A DNA stretch of 64,000 nucleotides from NCBI RefSeq assembly GCF_035046505.1, contig NC_089823.1:1170767-1234766 (forward strand). The letters are read 5' to 3'. Source of the stretch: Tiliqua scincoides. Lineage: Eukaryota; Chordata; Lepidosauria; Squamata; Scincidae. The position numbers were made by a program, and so were the translations under genes. Positions within the stretch are counted from its first letter, which is position 1; the number at the start of each line of letters is the position of its first letter. The notes beneath the pieces are model-generated. The model saw nothing but the letters and a program-made list of their open reading frames with translations. It searched no databases and was not told where the DNA came from. This document shows positions 1 through 12,640 of this stretch, one piece after another.

Positions 1-369
1 AAACACTTCCTGGACAGAGTAAGGGGCGAGGGGATTTTACCACTTCCATGAACATGTCAAATGCTCTGGACATCCTGGGAAACTTTCCATAATTGTTCTA
101 CTGATGATTTTTTTATAATGTTTCACTCTGAACATGAACACTCCAGTCCATGTATGGAAATCACAGAAAACCTCTTTGTTATCTGTTAAAGGAGGTTTCC
201 TGCTTCGTGAAATAAAGAACAGCTCAATCCAACCAGGGCCCAACCAGTGCAAATGGTGGCCAGACTTGGGTATGCACCAAGAGAGCACCTTGCCCCTGCT
301 GGAGTCAGTCAGTCAGTTGACAGAGGTGTGTTTGAGGACACAGACAATATGACACCTGTAACCTCTTGC
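1..369. other. No recognisable feature
   Basis: No coding pattern, repeat family or structured element was recognised here. The short open frames have no familiar domain. Confidence 0.5.
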
Positions 370-843
370 CACTCCTCGCATCAGGCATTTAGAGATCGGC
401 TCCCACTAAAACCTGGCATATAGTCATCTTGGCTTGTAACCTGTGATGGACTTTTACTCCATCAATCTATCCAATTCACTTTTAAAGACAACTAGGCTTT
501 CAGGTGCCATCACCACATCCTGTGGCAAGGAGTTCCACAGATAAATTACATGCAAGCTAAAGAAGTATTTTCTTTTGTCTGCTCCAGTATCGTGCCACTC
601 AATTCTAGCGGCTGTCCCCTGGTTCTGGTGTTGTGCGAGAGGGAAAGACTTCACTCTCTCCATCCTGTACATAATTTTATAGGTCTCAACAAGATCTCTG
701 GCCTTTTTTCTAGACCAAAGAGCCCCAAACACTGTAGCCTTTCCTCATAGGGGAAGTACCCCAGCCCAGTACTCATTTTAGTCGTGCTCTTCTGCACCTT
801 CTCCAGTTCCACTAGGTCCTTTTTGAGACGTGGCAACTGGATG
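370..843 (-). mobile_element. CR1 LINE fragment, 3' end of ORF2 and 3' UTR
   Basis: Read on the minus strand, the segment encodes a degraded version of the CR1 ORF2 C-terminus. It includes the WNSLPQDVV-type block also seen in the long CR1 copies at 18 kb and 25 kb. It lacks the terminal TTCTTATG repeats and is more diverged than the other copies, so it is an older 5'-truncated insertion. It begins near the family's TKM.TGLG-like region and runs into the 3' UTR. Confidence 0.85.
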
Positions 844-1272
844 TGGGTTCTGGGGATCACCTGAGCCTCTGAATTTCCTGATCCTGGACTTGAAGGGTCT
901 TTACCCACCAGTGAGCCGGCTCAAAGCCGTGTCCTTTCTTTACAGATCAGCTGGAGAAGCACCAACAGTAAGCATCAACACAGCTGGGAAACATGACTGT
1001 GGTCTTGAAATGACTCCACAGGCCACACAGGGCGCTGCAGTGTCCCAGAAGCCTCTTGGGTCCAAGACGGTAGAAAATGGGGCAAGAGTGGGGCAAGCGG
1101 AATCCAGATGTTCACCACAATAACTGCAAGTGATGATTCCTGGTGCCTGGAGCATTTGGCTTTGATGGCAGGATGTTTGTTTGACTCTCTGCAAATGTGA
1201 TGTCTGTGCATTTCTCCTGTTAGTTTGTGACTTCCATTCAAGGCAAAGAGCACAGTCTGCCACACGTTAAAC
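844..1272. other. No recognisable feature
   Basis: I see no gene or clear repeat between the CR1 fragment and the (TTA)n tail that follows. Confidence 0.4.
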
Positions 1273-1274
1273 AC

Positions 1275-1320
<46 letters not shown>

Positions 1321-1400
1321 AACAATATTTATATACTGCTTTTCAAAGTGGTTTACAGAGAAAGATCAAATCCATCAAGTGCCATCATGTACTAATGACC
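1273..1400 (-). repeat. (TTA)n tract and 3' tail of an L2-type retroposon
   Basis: A pure TTA run of about 45 bases is followed by a motif whose reverse complement reads like the usual retroposon end in this window (GTAAACCACTTTGAAAAGC, then a TATAAAT-like string). The same kind of tail occurs near 30.3 kb and 10.7 kb. This is a 5'-truncated SINE or L2-type insertion on the minus strand. Confidence 0.6.
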
Positions 1401-4400
1401 GCTGCATCTTATCTCCCTTTAAGAAGACACAGCACTGAATGTCGACGGTCAAACACTCACATTCTGCCGATTCCAGCAATGCAGGCAGCAGGATCTGATC
1501 TTCATATGGCCATCCAGGAATGCAAGAACCTCCTCCCCGGAAAGGGGATTGGACGGGGGCTGGGAGCTGGGCGGGCCCAGAGAGTTTTAGGGCACAAGCA
1601 CCCAGCCCTCTTCTGCTTTTGCATGTGGGCACGGTGCCGACCCATCCAGCCCACCTTGAACTCAGGTGCAACTTCTGAGGAAGCTGTCTCTCTCCCGCGC
1701 TGGATCCCACAGGCCACCTGTTTGGTCTGTAAGGTGGGGTGTGGGGTGTGGACGGCTCTGCCCCAGGAAAGGCTCAGGCTGCAGTGCATGCACACTTTCC
1801 TGGGGGAGCCCCACGGAGCACAGGGGGACTGTTCTGAGCAGGCGGAGTGGCACTCAGCCCCTGGCTCCGCAGCTGGAGGGGGACGGGTGGCCGCCTTTCA
1901 GTCTGGAGGCAGGTCTTGTCTCCCTGCCTCCTCGGGGTCACCAGCGCACATGGCGCTCGCAGCTGCTGCGGAGCTCACCTGGTCGCTGGCAGGGGCTCCG
2001 CGATCGATGGCGTGGATGCTGCATTCCAGCCACTGACACTGCCAAGCACAGACTCTTGCTGGGAGCTCATCAGGGGTTTCGCCCAGAGCCGGCCAGCTGG
2101 AGGACGGCTTTTCCCGGCTTCTGGGCCTCATCAGCAATGAACAGCCCAAGGAGAACGCCAGCCGAGAGCAGTCAGGACAAAGGGAGGGCAGCACCAACCC
2201 CAGACTCAGACACAAGGATACTTGGGCGACAGAAGTGCTGAAGGAAATAAGGCAACGTATGTGCTGAGCCATGAAAGGAGAGCCAAGGCCCTCTAGGCCA
2301 GCACTCGCTTCCAAGAGTGGGCAGCCAGTGCTTCTGGGAAGCCCAAAGCAGCACATGCAGGCAAGAGGGTTCCCCGCCCCTTGCAATGGCTGCCCAGTTC
2401 TGCTACTGAGAGGCCCACTGCCCTGGTCAGGCAACCCCGCCCCCATTTCTCCTGTGACACCTCCTGCCTTTGAAGGTGCCAGCTCTTCACCCCTTCTTGC
2501 CTCCCGAGGGAATTTCTTTGTCTCCCACCTTCCATTTTAGGAGTGATAGTTGAAAACTGGAGCACTTTTGTTGGAAATGCGCATTCTTTCCTTTGGCACT
2601 TTGGGAAACCCCACACAGGATTTCTGTGCACCCAGAACACACCCAGAATCTTCTGCGGGCTGCAGTATTCCCAAGGCAGGTCTGCCAACAAGTCGGCCAA
2701 CAGGTGTCAATGTGGAAAGTGTCCCCTGAAGACAGACAGTGGGACCCCCCACCCCCTCTCTGCCTATCAGCACCTCCAAGCACCATTTCATCTCTCAAAC
2801 ACTGTCAGAGATCAGCCAATGAACTCAGCAGCAAACAAAGACAAAAGTGGGTCCAAAATCTGTGGCAAGCAGAGAAAATCCACCCAGTGCTCTGATCCAA
2901 AGAATGGCACAGGGCCAAATATTCTAAAGGGTAACAAAAGAAGAGAAATCATTTTGAGGAGATTTGGGGGATCAGATTTGCTTCAGGTGCAGCTCTAAAC
3001 ACACCCCAAACTTACGTATTTCTGCTTGAAAGTTATCCAACAACGTCAGGTGAATCGTCGATTAATGGCAACTACCAAATACTGATCTCGGGGCCAGTCA
3101 GGTCAGACGAAGAACTGAACCTCCCAGAAGCCGTGTCCAAAATGGAGCTCCCTTTTCATTCCGCTCACGTTGCGACCAGGAACCGCAGGAACAGGAATGT
3201 GTAGAGACTGGTTTCCATGCCCCTGAAACCAGGCCCTCTGAGTTCAGCCACGGTTCTCTCCAAGCCAAACACAAAGAGCAAAAGCAGCAGCTGTGCTTGT
3301 GAGCATGCGGGAGGGGTCTGGGCAGGAGTCGTGAGCTCCGAGTTCCACAGGCGCTCTCGGTGGAGTCCCTTCAGCAGTCTGCTCTCTCCCTCCCTTCCCT
3401 TCTCCAACCAGCTGTGTGGGCAGCAGCCGGAGAGTGAGGCAGCAGAAGTGACCTCTCTGGTGGGACTCAGATATGGCTCTGCCACTATCCTTGACTCCGT
3501 GTTGCCCACACTGTATCCTGGCAGCTTTCGTCCCTTGGATGGCAGGGGCGATGCTGAAAGCAGCCAAGGTCTTGGACCGTCCGCAGAGAGAAATGCCCAC
3601 TTGCTGGAGGTGCTCAGGAGGGACCTACTCCCTGGCAGCACGACTGGCCTTTCCCTGGACAATCCGGGACCACTTATAGCGCTCCTGTGTGCGGTCCCTC
3701 TGGGCACCCCCGGCTCAGTGGCCTCCAAGTGGTTCTGCACGGCAGCCCCGTGAGACATGAAGGTGTGCCAAGAGGAATCCCCGTTCTCCTTTTTTCAAGA
3801 CTCTTTTCTGTTGACCTTCGGCATGCAAAGATGGCACTCTCCCTCAGAGCTGTGCCCCCCCTTTCCCAGCTTCCCAGCAGTGGCTTCCTGTTTCCTGTAC
3901 CTCAGAAGACGGGCACCCAGACAAGTCCCCATGCAGACATCAGACCACCTGCATATCTACGTGTTCTCAGCCCCACCTCCCCACCCTCAGTGTTTCCACA
4001 TTTTGCTTCATGGTCTGGCCGAGGGTCTTCTTTATCCATGTCCCAGGAACAGGTCTGTGGCCTTGTCCAGGAGTTCAGTGACTGAGCAGCCAGCCAACCA
4101 GTTCAGAGGAGGCCATTCATCACCAGCTCAGTGGAGAGGGCAGGGACTGCAACCATGAGTCCCTCCCTACTCCATCACAGGCTCCCTCCATAATTGCCAT
4201 TGAGGTTGGTGCACTTTGTACCTGCTTTCCTCTTTTCTGCAACAGCTTCTGCACTTTTGCCAGGATCCAGGAAGGGGTTTTGTTTCCTCCTGGCTTGTTC
4301 TAATCAGCTCTGTCCAGGTCTGAGTTAAAACAACGAATGGGCACAGTCCAGATTTTCCAGTCACCAGTCACTCCAAAGTCCAAACTCTGCTTGGTACCAA

Positions 4401-4879
4401 ATAAACAGACTTCATGGTTTCCCTCCAGGGGAGGAAGTCAGTGGTGGGGAGTCGCCAGGGCCTGAAAACTGCTGACAGCGCAAAGGAGTCTGGCCCAGGC
4501 TGCTGCCAGAGCATCTTCCTCTCAGGGCTTGGCTTTCCCTGTGACGCCTCTTGGCTTGCCTGTTCCAGCACAGGATAGGATTGTGCCCTTAATTACACTA
4601 AATCTAAAATTCTTGTGTTTGAGAAATTTTGGAAGTAACGCTCCTGGGTTTTCCATGGCAAGGGGATTCAGCAAGTTAAGACATTTAGGTGTTTGGGTTT
4701 GAATTCCCATTACAAATTGCCATGGGTCCCTCAATGCATTTCAGCGATTAATTCTGCTAAACTTTCATCTCAGGCCATATTACGTTTCTTTTACTTGAAA
4801 GGAAATTCATTCATTCCAGCAGCTGTGCATATTTTTAATGCCAAAACTGTTATGTATGCAAGTTTAATGTATCTATGGA
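1401..4879. other. GC-rich unique sequence without a supported gene
   Basis: Several open frames of 60-213 codons occur on both strands, including one at 1395-2036 (+). They overlap each other in antisense, have low-complexity composition and carry no domain, signal peptide or splice context I recognise. I treat them as chance frames in GC-rich DNA. No repeat family was identified. Confidence 0.4.
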
Positions 4880-5251
4880 GAACTCGCGCAAGGAAAGCGC
4901 CCTACAGGTAGACCACAGCTGCGATACAAGGACATCTGCAAGAGGAGTCTGAAGGCCTTAGGAGTGGACCTCAACAGGTGGGAAACCCTGGCCTCTGAGC
5001 GGCCCACTTGGAGGCAGGCTGTGCAGCATGGCCTTTCCCAGTTTGAAGAGACACTTGGCCAACAGTCTGAGGCAAAGAGGCAAAGAAGGAAGGCCCATAG
5101 CCAGGGAGACAGACCAGGGACAGACTGCACTTGCTCCTGGTGTGGAAGGGATTGTCACTCCAAGATTGGCCTTTTCAGCCACACTAGACGCTGTGCCAGA
5201 ATCACCTCTCGAGCGCGATACCAGAGTCTTTCGAGACTGAAGGTTGCCAAC
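4880..5251 (+). pseudogene. 3' end of a LINE with C-terminal zinc finger (clade unresolved)
   Basis: The plus strand encodes the end of a non-LTR retrotransposon polyprotein. A block reading RYKDICKRSLKALGVD-like is followed by a WRQAV segment, a basic linker and a Cys-X2-Cys...His finger (CSWCGRD...SHTRRC). This tail arrangement is known from LINE ORF2 proteins found widely in animals. The copy lacks the endonuclease and reverse transcriptase domains, so it is strongly 5'-truncated. It ends in a 31-base tail (5221-5251) that also ends the 5S-derived SINE at 33.4 kb and, in variant form, the retroposons at 42.4 and 46.9 kb. The clade is not certain. Confidence 0.7.
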
Positions 5252-5539
5252 ATGTATAAGTTGTGCAGGATCGAAATCCTGCATAACCAATTGGCCCAGT
5301 CTTAATGGCTGGCCAATCGGGAGGTGGATCGAGATGCTACCCGTCCGATTGGCCCTCCAGTTTAGCATGACAATCAGGTGACTGATTCAACAGCACCAAT
5401 CATGGGGAATTTGGGCAGAGCAAAGGGGTATAAAGCAAGGCGTGTTTACCTTGTGTTTTATTGCCAGGTTCTGTTCTGAAGATGAAATAAATGTGTTGAG
5501 CTGTTATTTCTTGACCTGCATTTATTTGGACCCAACATT
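5252..5539 (+). mobile_element. LTR-like block with TATA box and polyA signal (fossil, family unknown)
   Basis: The segment begins TG and ends CA. It has a TATAAAG-type box near 5430, an AATAAA signal near 5487 and a pyrimidine-poor start, the order expected of a U3-R-U5 LTR. No matching 5-base target duplication was found and no internal coding region follows, so it may be a solo LTR or only look like one. It directly abuts the LINE tail on its left. Confidence 0.4.
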
Positions 5540-6480
5540 TAACAAAAACTTCAGCCCAACTCTTTCATGGGATTCAAATTTGGCTGCTGGCCTTCAATTA
5601 GGAAGTTGAGAGGAGTCTCTCAACCTTTTTATATAAGCTCTTTGGCTTAGCCCACTGACTTCTGTGCACAGCCTTATGTCTGGAGGCCAAGCAATATAGA
5701 CTGGAGCATTTAGCTTGGGCCAGATTTATCATGTTCTGGCTCAATGTTTGCTTCAATACGGGGCAAGCTCCTCTTTTCCAAGCCTTATTTTCTGATTCCT
5801 GGCAATCTATGGGTTTTCGTCATTGCATCCTTAAAATCCGCTCTATCAGCCTCTCGCTGGATTCTTTGGGCAATGATACTTTGAATAGGATGATGTGAGC
5901 ATCTTGCACAAATTATGGGACATCGAAAACCAGGAAATTAATGCAGCTGCTAATAAGACCCATTCCCCCTTCAGTTGCAGTTACCATTGGTCCTTGGTTG
6001 TTGTCCCAGATACCTGTATGTGCTAAACGATTCAGAGATCCATCTAGCTTTAACACTTGCTCGGTGTAATGTGTTTCCAGCTCGTGAGTTAGAAGCTAGA
6101 TTGTTGGCATTCTCAAATTCCAACCAAATTTACATGTAATCTGGGGGCTACTGAATCCTTAGCTCATATAGAACTGCACTGCCCTTGTTATATGGATATT
6201 AGAAGTTCCAAATTTATTTTCAGATGGCCCTTTATGGGCATGGGATGATGAAATCCTATGTTTGCTTCTAGCTTCTACTGACGTGCTGGTCATAAACCAA
6301 CTGGCTAAATTTTTGCATGATATTCTAACTAGATGCAGAACCATATTCCCCACCCACCCTTCTATCTTGTAAGCAGAGAGTCTATTTTTATGTCTGTATT
6401 TTTTTTTTTTTGTATGACTGCCAATCCTAGTAAAGGATTTTGAAATTTTAAAAAAATTGTTTTCTATTTTTTCTCTGATA
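5540..6480. other. AT-rich degraded retroelement-like sequence
   Basis: Base composition changes sharply here to AT-rich. Scattered short frames look like a worn LINE 3' region: near 6290 the plus strand reads LAKFLHDILTRC-like, followed by a T run at about 6399-6411. I cannot assign a family and there is no intact frame. Confidence 0.3.
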
Positions 6481-6912
6481 TACAGGTGAATGTCGCTTAG
6501 CGATGTTCCGACTAGAGATGGCCCGCATATGCGACGGCTGCCACTGGTCCCAGTCCCCCTCCCCCCAAGCCTCCAAAGTCAAGGGGAGCTGTGCATCTGC
6601 GTGTTGCCTCTGCGAGGCTCGGAAAGGCTGAAATAGCTGAAAAGACGCAATTTTCTGCTTCCTTGGGAAACCGGAAGTGACTTTTTTGCCTTATAATGAG
6701 AAAAAATGTAACTTCCATTTTCCTGATGGAAACCAGAACTTGTGTTTTCTTGGCTGTTTTCTGCCATTCTGAGCCTCTGCAGGGCTCAGAAAAGCCTCTG
6801 AAGGCAAGGGGAGCAGCTCTCCTCAGCTACGAAGACTTCGTTTAACATCAATCCTCCCTTGGCGAAAAGGGTGCCTGTCCACATCCCTGTTGTTAAGAGA
6901 CACATGACTGTA
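6481..6912. mobile_element. Non-autonomous DNA transposon with imperfect terminal inverted repeats
   Basis: The left end starts TACAGGTGAATGTCGCTTAG. The right end, reverse complemented, starts TACAGTCATGTGTCTCTTAA. The two ends match imperfectly over about 20 bases. The inside is unremarkable and non-coding. No convincing target duplication was seen. The ends resemble an old vertebrate DNA transposon family whose name I cannot state with certainty. Confidence 0.5.
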
Positions 6913-8177
6913 CCTAAATACCAATTTGAGATCACCGGAAGCTCCCATGAGCAGTGAGAACTTGAGAAGCAACTGAAAAGTTGAGCTGAGCTATTTCCAC
7001 CTGCTTTTTGGTGAGAGCAAAGAAGCCATCTTGGCTGCCCTTCAGTGAGAGAGAAGGAGCTGTTTGTCAGTCAGTGTGGGAGAAGTGATACCAGACTTTG
7101 AAAGATCCATCTGGAACATTGTTGTTCTTGAAAGATTAGAGTGTTATTGTAGAAACACCCTTGGGGGTTTAGAGAAAGTCTGCCTATGTGCACCACCTTC
7201 TATTAAAATCAGAGGAGTAATCCAATGACCAAGAAAGACAGTATACAAATACTGGCTTTTGTTGTTGTTGTGTTGCTGTTTGGTCAGTGAAGATCAGCCA
7301 ATGAAACCCAGGACCGTGACAAAGCAGAAGTTCCCACTTCCCTGGCAGTCACCAAAGCCAATTCTCATTCTGAAGAATTCTCAACTGCTCTTTGGCTCCA
7401 GGACACTGGAAATGTGTAGAGCACCCTTGTAGAAACTGCAGAGAAATCCCTTGTTGAAGACATAAAAGCTTAAGAGATTACCGCAAACTGGGGGGGGGGC
7501 ATTCTTCAGATGTGCCAAATGGGCAGTACAAATTACATGGATGTACAAAGTACATGGGTGAAGCTACATGAACAGAAAACTTCATGCAAGAGTGAAGGCC
7601 CAAAGCCAGAGGCTGTGAACCTGGAGCGGCAGAAGACCTTGGTGCATTTACCGTTACTCGGTCATGACAGCCTTGAAGTGAAATGCCTGTTGGCTTCCTG
7701 ATGGCATTTCCTTTTTGCAAGCCTTTCTTTTCTTTCCTCGGATGCAGGAGGTCTCAATCATGCTACAATCAAAATTGGATTCCCTGCAGACATCATGCAT
7801 TGGTGTCTTCTATGTTAAACCAACATTTAGTCTCAGAGGCTATTGCACACATGGTCCACAGGAGTGCAGTGATTTTGGACCAGCAGTGGAGGAGAGTGGG
7901 TGGACGGAGGTAGGCACTCCCCTTCAATCTGCTGCCTGAGGCAACTGTCTCAACTGGCTCCATGGATGGGCCAGCCTGCCTGTCCATTCTCTGAGCTCTG
8001 CATTAGGGGCCCTGTTCTGAGTCTCATTTTCTGCAGAAGCCGAGTTGACTCCCTCACCAGGCAGAACCTTTTGAGTGCTTGAGTAACTCCCTCCCCAGGA
8101 AAATACAGTCAGCCCAGTCACTGACAATTATGCAGCATACATGGGCAATGGATAGCATGTCAGAGCAGCTCTATGCA
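6913..8177. other. No recognisable gene or repeat
   Basis: The stretch has mixed composition, with a short GTTGTTGTTGT run near 7260 and a G run near 7490. No conserved coding pattern is visible. Confidence 0.35.
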
Positions 8178-8325
8178 GAGGCCTGATGGCTCAGATCGAG
8201 GGAGGGCCATCTAGTCCAGTATCCTGTTTCCAGTAGAGGCCAGTCAGGTGCCTTTGGGAAACCTACAAACAGCTCTCCCTGGGCATTTGAGCAACTGGTA
8301 TCGGGAGATCTGCTGCCTCTAAACT
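8178..8325 (-). mobile_element. Old CR1/L3-like 3' fragment
   Basis: The phrase GCCATCTAGTCCAGTATCCT and its surroundings match the reverse complement of the CR1-group 3' UTR seen in younger form elsewhere in this window. The copy is strongly diverged and has no coding sequence. Confidence 0.5.
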
Positions 8326-8745
8326 GGAGGTCCCTTTTAATACTGGCTCTTTCTTTTACACCCCTTTCTCCTGGCTCCTAACACCTGCCTAGTTCCTAGT
8401 TCTTGGCACTTTCATTCCTGCTTCCAACTGACTTGCTTTCATTGGCATTTGCTCACCCATATCCAAGGACATCTTTCCTCATTTGCCCCTTTCAGTCCAG
8501 GCCCTTTGCTGTACATGTGGTTAGATGTTGCCCCAAAGTGTGCCACTTACATTTAATATTTTACATTCAATCTCCTTTTGACATTTTGTTGTCTACACAC
8601 TGGATGGCGATTGATCCTTTTGGAGCTCCTGAGAATCTGGTTAGATTTCACTGTCCAGGTGGCCCTTGCCCATCCTCCCCAAAGCCACCTGACACTTCAG
8701 AGGACATGTTTGTGGCTGACCTCGTGACTGTCTAGTGGCTTAGAG

Positions 8746-9084
8746 CAGGGGTCTCTAAACCCTGGCCCGGGGGCCAGATGCAGCCCACAGTGAGCCTCTA
8801 TCCAGCCTGCAGCCAGCCTCTGGCCCACTGAGAACCTCTGGCCCACTCAACTGAACATGACCAGAGCTATTCTCTGGTCATGTCCAGAGTGTGTTCTGAG
8901 GACCAGGGACATGGGGGAATAGAGGTCCATTTGAATGTGTGCTTTATTTCTGTGGTGCGTTTTGGTGCTTGGAGAAATCCTGATGTGTTTATTTAAACTG
9001 TATATTAAAAAAAAAAATTCCAGCCCTCGACACTGTGCCACATATTTGATGTGGCCCTCTGGTCAAAACGTTTGGAGACCCCTG
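8746..9084. mobile_element. hAT-type MITE with perfect 8-bp target duplication
   Basis: The element begins CAGGGGTCTCTAAAC and ends GTTTGGAGACCCCTG, inverted repeats that match at 14 of 15 bases. It is flanked on both sides by GCTTAGAG (8738-8745 and 9085-9092), an exact 8-bp duplication typical of hAT transposition. The 339-bp interior has no transposase frame, so it depended on a related autonomous element. Confidence 0.93.
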
Positions 9085-9164
9085 GCTTAGAGAAACAGCT
9101 GGTGAAGTGTCACAAGGAGGCTTCATACATCTTCCCCGGTACATTGACGAGCCTTTCCCTTGCA

Positions 9165-9300
9165 GCTGTTTGTTTTGTTTATTGTGCATTTTATATCTTA
9201 CCTCACTCCAGCTAGACTCAAGGCAGCTGCCAATCAAAAATGAAAAATGTAACATAACTGAACACCCAAAAAGCTAAAATGAAACAGTTGCAAAACAATT
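9165..9300 (-). mobile_element. 3' tail of an L2-type LINE
   Basis: The reverse complement resembles the L2-type 3' end at 55.2 kb (the CAAGG.GGCTAACAATCAAAA-like string and the A-rich stretch). It is a short, old 5'-truncated insertion. Confidence 0.5.
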
Positions 9301-10542
9301 CTAAAAACAAGCAGGAGCTCAGGGAATGTCCCCAGCATGCTCTTGGTGAGTGCAGAAGTGAAGCCCTCGGAGCAAACGAACAAGGCGCTGGGAAAGGAGA
9401 GCCCCCCCCAACACACACACGGCTCCTCCCTGGGCCACAGGTGCCTCTGTTAATGATGGCAGCCGTCCCACAAGCCCTGGAGCGAAGTGGCTGCCCCACA
9501 GGACTTTCAGTGCAGAGTTTAAAAACTCCCCTTCCAGCCACCCTGTGGCATATTCTGTGGACGTGGCTGTGGAGGTCCAAGAAGGCATAGTGAAGGTCCA
9601 GGTGAGTGTGGCGAGGCAGCACCTGCTCCGAACCCCAGGAAGGGCAACTGCTGGGAAGGCCCCAGCATCTTGCTCAAGAACCAGGCAGGCAACAGGAGGC
9701 GGGTTGGGCCTGGCGAGGCTGTCCAAAGCCGACTCCAGGGGGAGTGGATGCCCAGACACGCAAGGCAGCCCTGGGGTGGGGCCTCTGGAAATGTGCTCAG
9801 AGGTGAGAGAAGCTGAGGAAAGTGAGCTGCCTCCACTTGGAGTGCTGGCTGTTTGGGGGGGCGGTCGGTGAGAGCAGCAGGCCTGCCATTGTTTCCGAGG
9901 ACCTGTCAAGGGCCAGGGAGGGAGGCTCATCAGAGCTCCGAGCCCGATGGGGGGGGGAATTCTTAGGCCTTGGTTGGGGCAGCCTCCCTCTGTCAGCACC
10001 ACTGGCAGTGCTTGTTCACGGGCAGTTTCCAAAGTGGTAGGCAAAACAGCCGCTCACATTTGGTTCGCCTTTTCACCGGCAACGGGCAAGGCAGGACTAG
10101 CACTGGAGGGTCGCGCACAAGTTTGGTGCTCAGCCTCACGGGGAGAGCCAGGAGGACCTTCCTGCCATTCTCCATCCAGCACTTGGAAGGAGCAGGTCTG
10201 GGAGCCACAGGTGATCCTGCCTCTCCTGCCCTCCTGGGCTGGCTAGAGGGCCCCTCTCAAAAGCCGCTCCCTCTGACAGCGCAAGGCGAAGTGGGGTGTT
10301 AGGGGGCCAGGTGTGCATCAGAAAGCACGGCTGTGCATGTCTGCAGGATCTTCCCGCGCTTGGCTAAGGGGCTGGCTGCAGGGTTTCAGGACCCCTGTGA
10401 GCAGAGGCCACGGAGCAGCAGGAGCTGAATCCCTCCAGAGGCCTGTGGTTGGGGGCTGCCGCTTTGGGGAGTGTCTGCTTCCCATTTTCCTCCCAGCAAA
10501 GACACCACAGAGCCCCATGACACACAGTTCACTTTGCCCCAG
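9301..10542. other. GC-rich sequence without a supported gene
   Basis: A minus-strand open frame of 241 codons (9319-10044) overlaps several frames on the other strand and has no familiar domain. I see no splice-site-bounded exon here. Confidence 0.35.
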
Positions 10543-10705
10543 CAGGGGTGGATTAAGGTAGTGCAGGACCTGCAGCATGTAAAGGGCCCTAAATTTAAAA
10601 AAATACACATAAATATTAAAACAGTAGGACTTATTCCTATCATGTTTGCAATGACATCTGTAATTATTATGTTGCAAGCTACACGCAGCCCCCCCCCCCC
10701 CCAAC
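10543..10705 (+). mobile_element. Possible hAT-type fragment
   Basis: The left edge CAGGGGTGGATTAAGG looks like an hAT terminus, followed by AT-rich DNA up to a C run at about 10690. No matching right end is present. It appears to be cut off by the L2-type LINE that follows. Confidence 0.35.
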
Positions 10706-10724
10706 ATGTAAACAACAACATTGG

Positions 10725-12640
10725 TTGGTTTAAAAGATTTTTATACCACTTTTCTAAAAACCCAAAGCGGTATAAAACAAAACAAATATATCATTAAAAC
10801 ATCAGAATAAAAATATTAAAATAAAACAATTTTAAAAAGCAATAGAAGAGCAGATAGCAGATTAAAACGTACAGCAGCATAAGAGTTAAGGGGTTCCTCG
10901 GGATTACCTCCTTTCCCAAAGGCCAAGCAAAACAGAGAGGTCTTCAGACCCTGCCAGAAACCACAGACTGAAGAAACTGCTCTCAGAACTTCTGGCAGCT
11001 GGTTCCAGAGGTGAGCTGCCAGAACCGAGAAGGCCCTGCGCCTTCCCACCATCCCCCTGGCTTCATATGGCAGCGGCATCCTGAGAAGGGCCATTCCTGA
11101 TGCGCAGGAATATTTGGGGGAAGGCAATCCTTGCTGTGTAGGGCTTTAAAGGTCATCATCAACACCATGAATTGTGCTCAGAAAGGAATGGGGAGCCAGT
11201 GTGGAGGCAGGTTGCCTCTGATTGCCAGATGCAGGGGAGGTCACCAGGATGCAGGATGTGTCTGCTGTCTTGTGTGCTCCCTGGGGCATTTGGTGGGCCG
11301 CTGTGAGATACAGGAAGCTGGACTAGATGGGCCTTTGGCCTGATCCTGCAGGGCTCTTCTTATGTAGCTGTCAGAGCAACAGCATAGTGCATTCCACATG
11401 CTGAACCCCAGTGATCAATCGAGCTGCCACATTCCGCACCAACGGCAACTTCCAAACCATTTTCATGGGAAGCCCCACATAAAGTGCATTATGGTAGTCT
11501 AACTGAGATGTCACTAGGGCATAGACCACCATCAACAGATCCAACTGACACAGGTATGGCTGCAGCCAGTGTACCAGCTGAAGCTGAGCAAAAGCCTCCC
11601 AGATCACAGGTGCCACCTGAGCATCCAGGGACAGCTGTGGGTCTAGGAGAACTCCCAGGCTGTGAACCTGCTCCTTCAGAGAGAGTGCTGCCCCATCCAG
11701 AGCAAGTTGTGGGTTTAATAGCTGCATAGCCACCTTCCAAATGAGGAACTCGGTCTTATCTGGGTTTAATTTCAGTTTGTTAGCCCTCATCCAGGCCCCA
11801 ACTGCTTTCAGACAGTGCCCCAGAACTTCAACAGCCCCCTTGGAACTTGGTGGAAAAGACAGAGCAGGATGAAATCCACATATTGTTAACACCCAACTCT
11901 AAGTCCCCAGATAACCAGCGGCTTCATGTAGATGTTAAACAACATGGGGGACAAGATAGATCCCCGAGGTACTCTGCAAGTCAGTGGTCAGGGAGCCGAA
12001 TGGGTGTCCCCCAGTCTCACCATCTGGATCTGATCTGTCAAGCAGCAGTGGAATCACTGCAAGTCAGTGCCTCCAAGCCCCAACTCCATCAGTCCAGAAG
12101 AACACCATGGTCGATGGTGTCAAAGGCCATTGAGAGCTCCAGCAGGACCAACAGGGACACACTGCCCCATCCAGTCCCCAGCGCAGGTCATCTGCCAAGG
12201 TGACCAAGGCCATTTCCATCCTGTGGCCTGGACTGAAACCAGACTGAAAGGAGTCCAGATAATCGGCTTCTTCCAGAATTCCCTGGAGCCGAGATGCCAC
12301 CACCCGCTCACTCACCTTGGCCAAAAATGGGAGGTTGGACACAGGTCAAAAATTATCCAAGACCGCTGGGTCTAGGGAGGATTTCTTCAGAAGAGGGCGA
12401 ATCACCGCAGCCTTTCATGCTCTTGGCAGTACCCCCTCCCTGAGAGAGGGCTTTACTATCATCCCCACCCAGTCCACCAAACCACCTCCGGCAGAACATA
12501 GTAGTCATAGCAGGCAGGTGGAGAATCTCCCTGATTCTCTTGTGGTGTCACATGCAACAAACCGCTAAAGGGCTGCCAGTGTCTGAGATGCACGTTTCAC
12601 CAGAGACCGCTTGCAAGCATTTAGCTCGGGCCCTTGAAAA
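10725..12640 (-). pseudogene. Degraded L2-type LINE, RT region to 3' end
   Basis: Minus-strand frames encode pieces of a reverse transcriptase. Near 12.06-12.34 kb is a block with VSERVVASRLQ and FQSGFSPGHR. Near 11.37-11.89 kb is the thumb region with MRANKLKLNPDKTEFLI and VHSLGVLLDPQL. Near 10.8-11.1 kb is the C-terminal LWNQLPEV segment. The order and motifs match the longer L2-type element at 55.2-58.4 kb. The coding sequence is spread over several frames, the endonuclease is absent and a CR1 fragment has landed inside it, so this is an old dead copy. The 3' end lies at the low-coordinate side. Confidence 0.85.
11208..11364 (+). mobile_element. CR1 3' UTR fragment inserted in the L2-type LINE
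   Basis: The plus strand reads the CR1 3' UTR (CAGATGCAGGGGAGG, then GATACAGGAAGCTGGACTAG) and ends in a short TTCTTATG tail. L2-type sequence resumes on both sides, so the CR1 insertion is the younger event. Confidence 0.85.

Noticed and set aside
1395-2036. 213-codon plus-strand frame
   Set aside because: It overlaps antisense frames in GC-rich DNA, has no domain or exon signals and starts inside a retroposon-tail neighbourhood.
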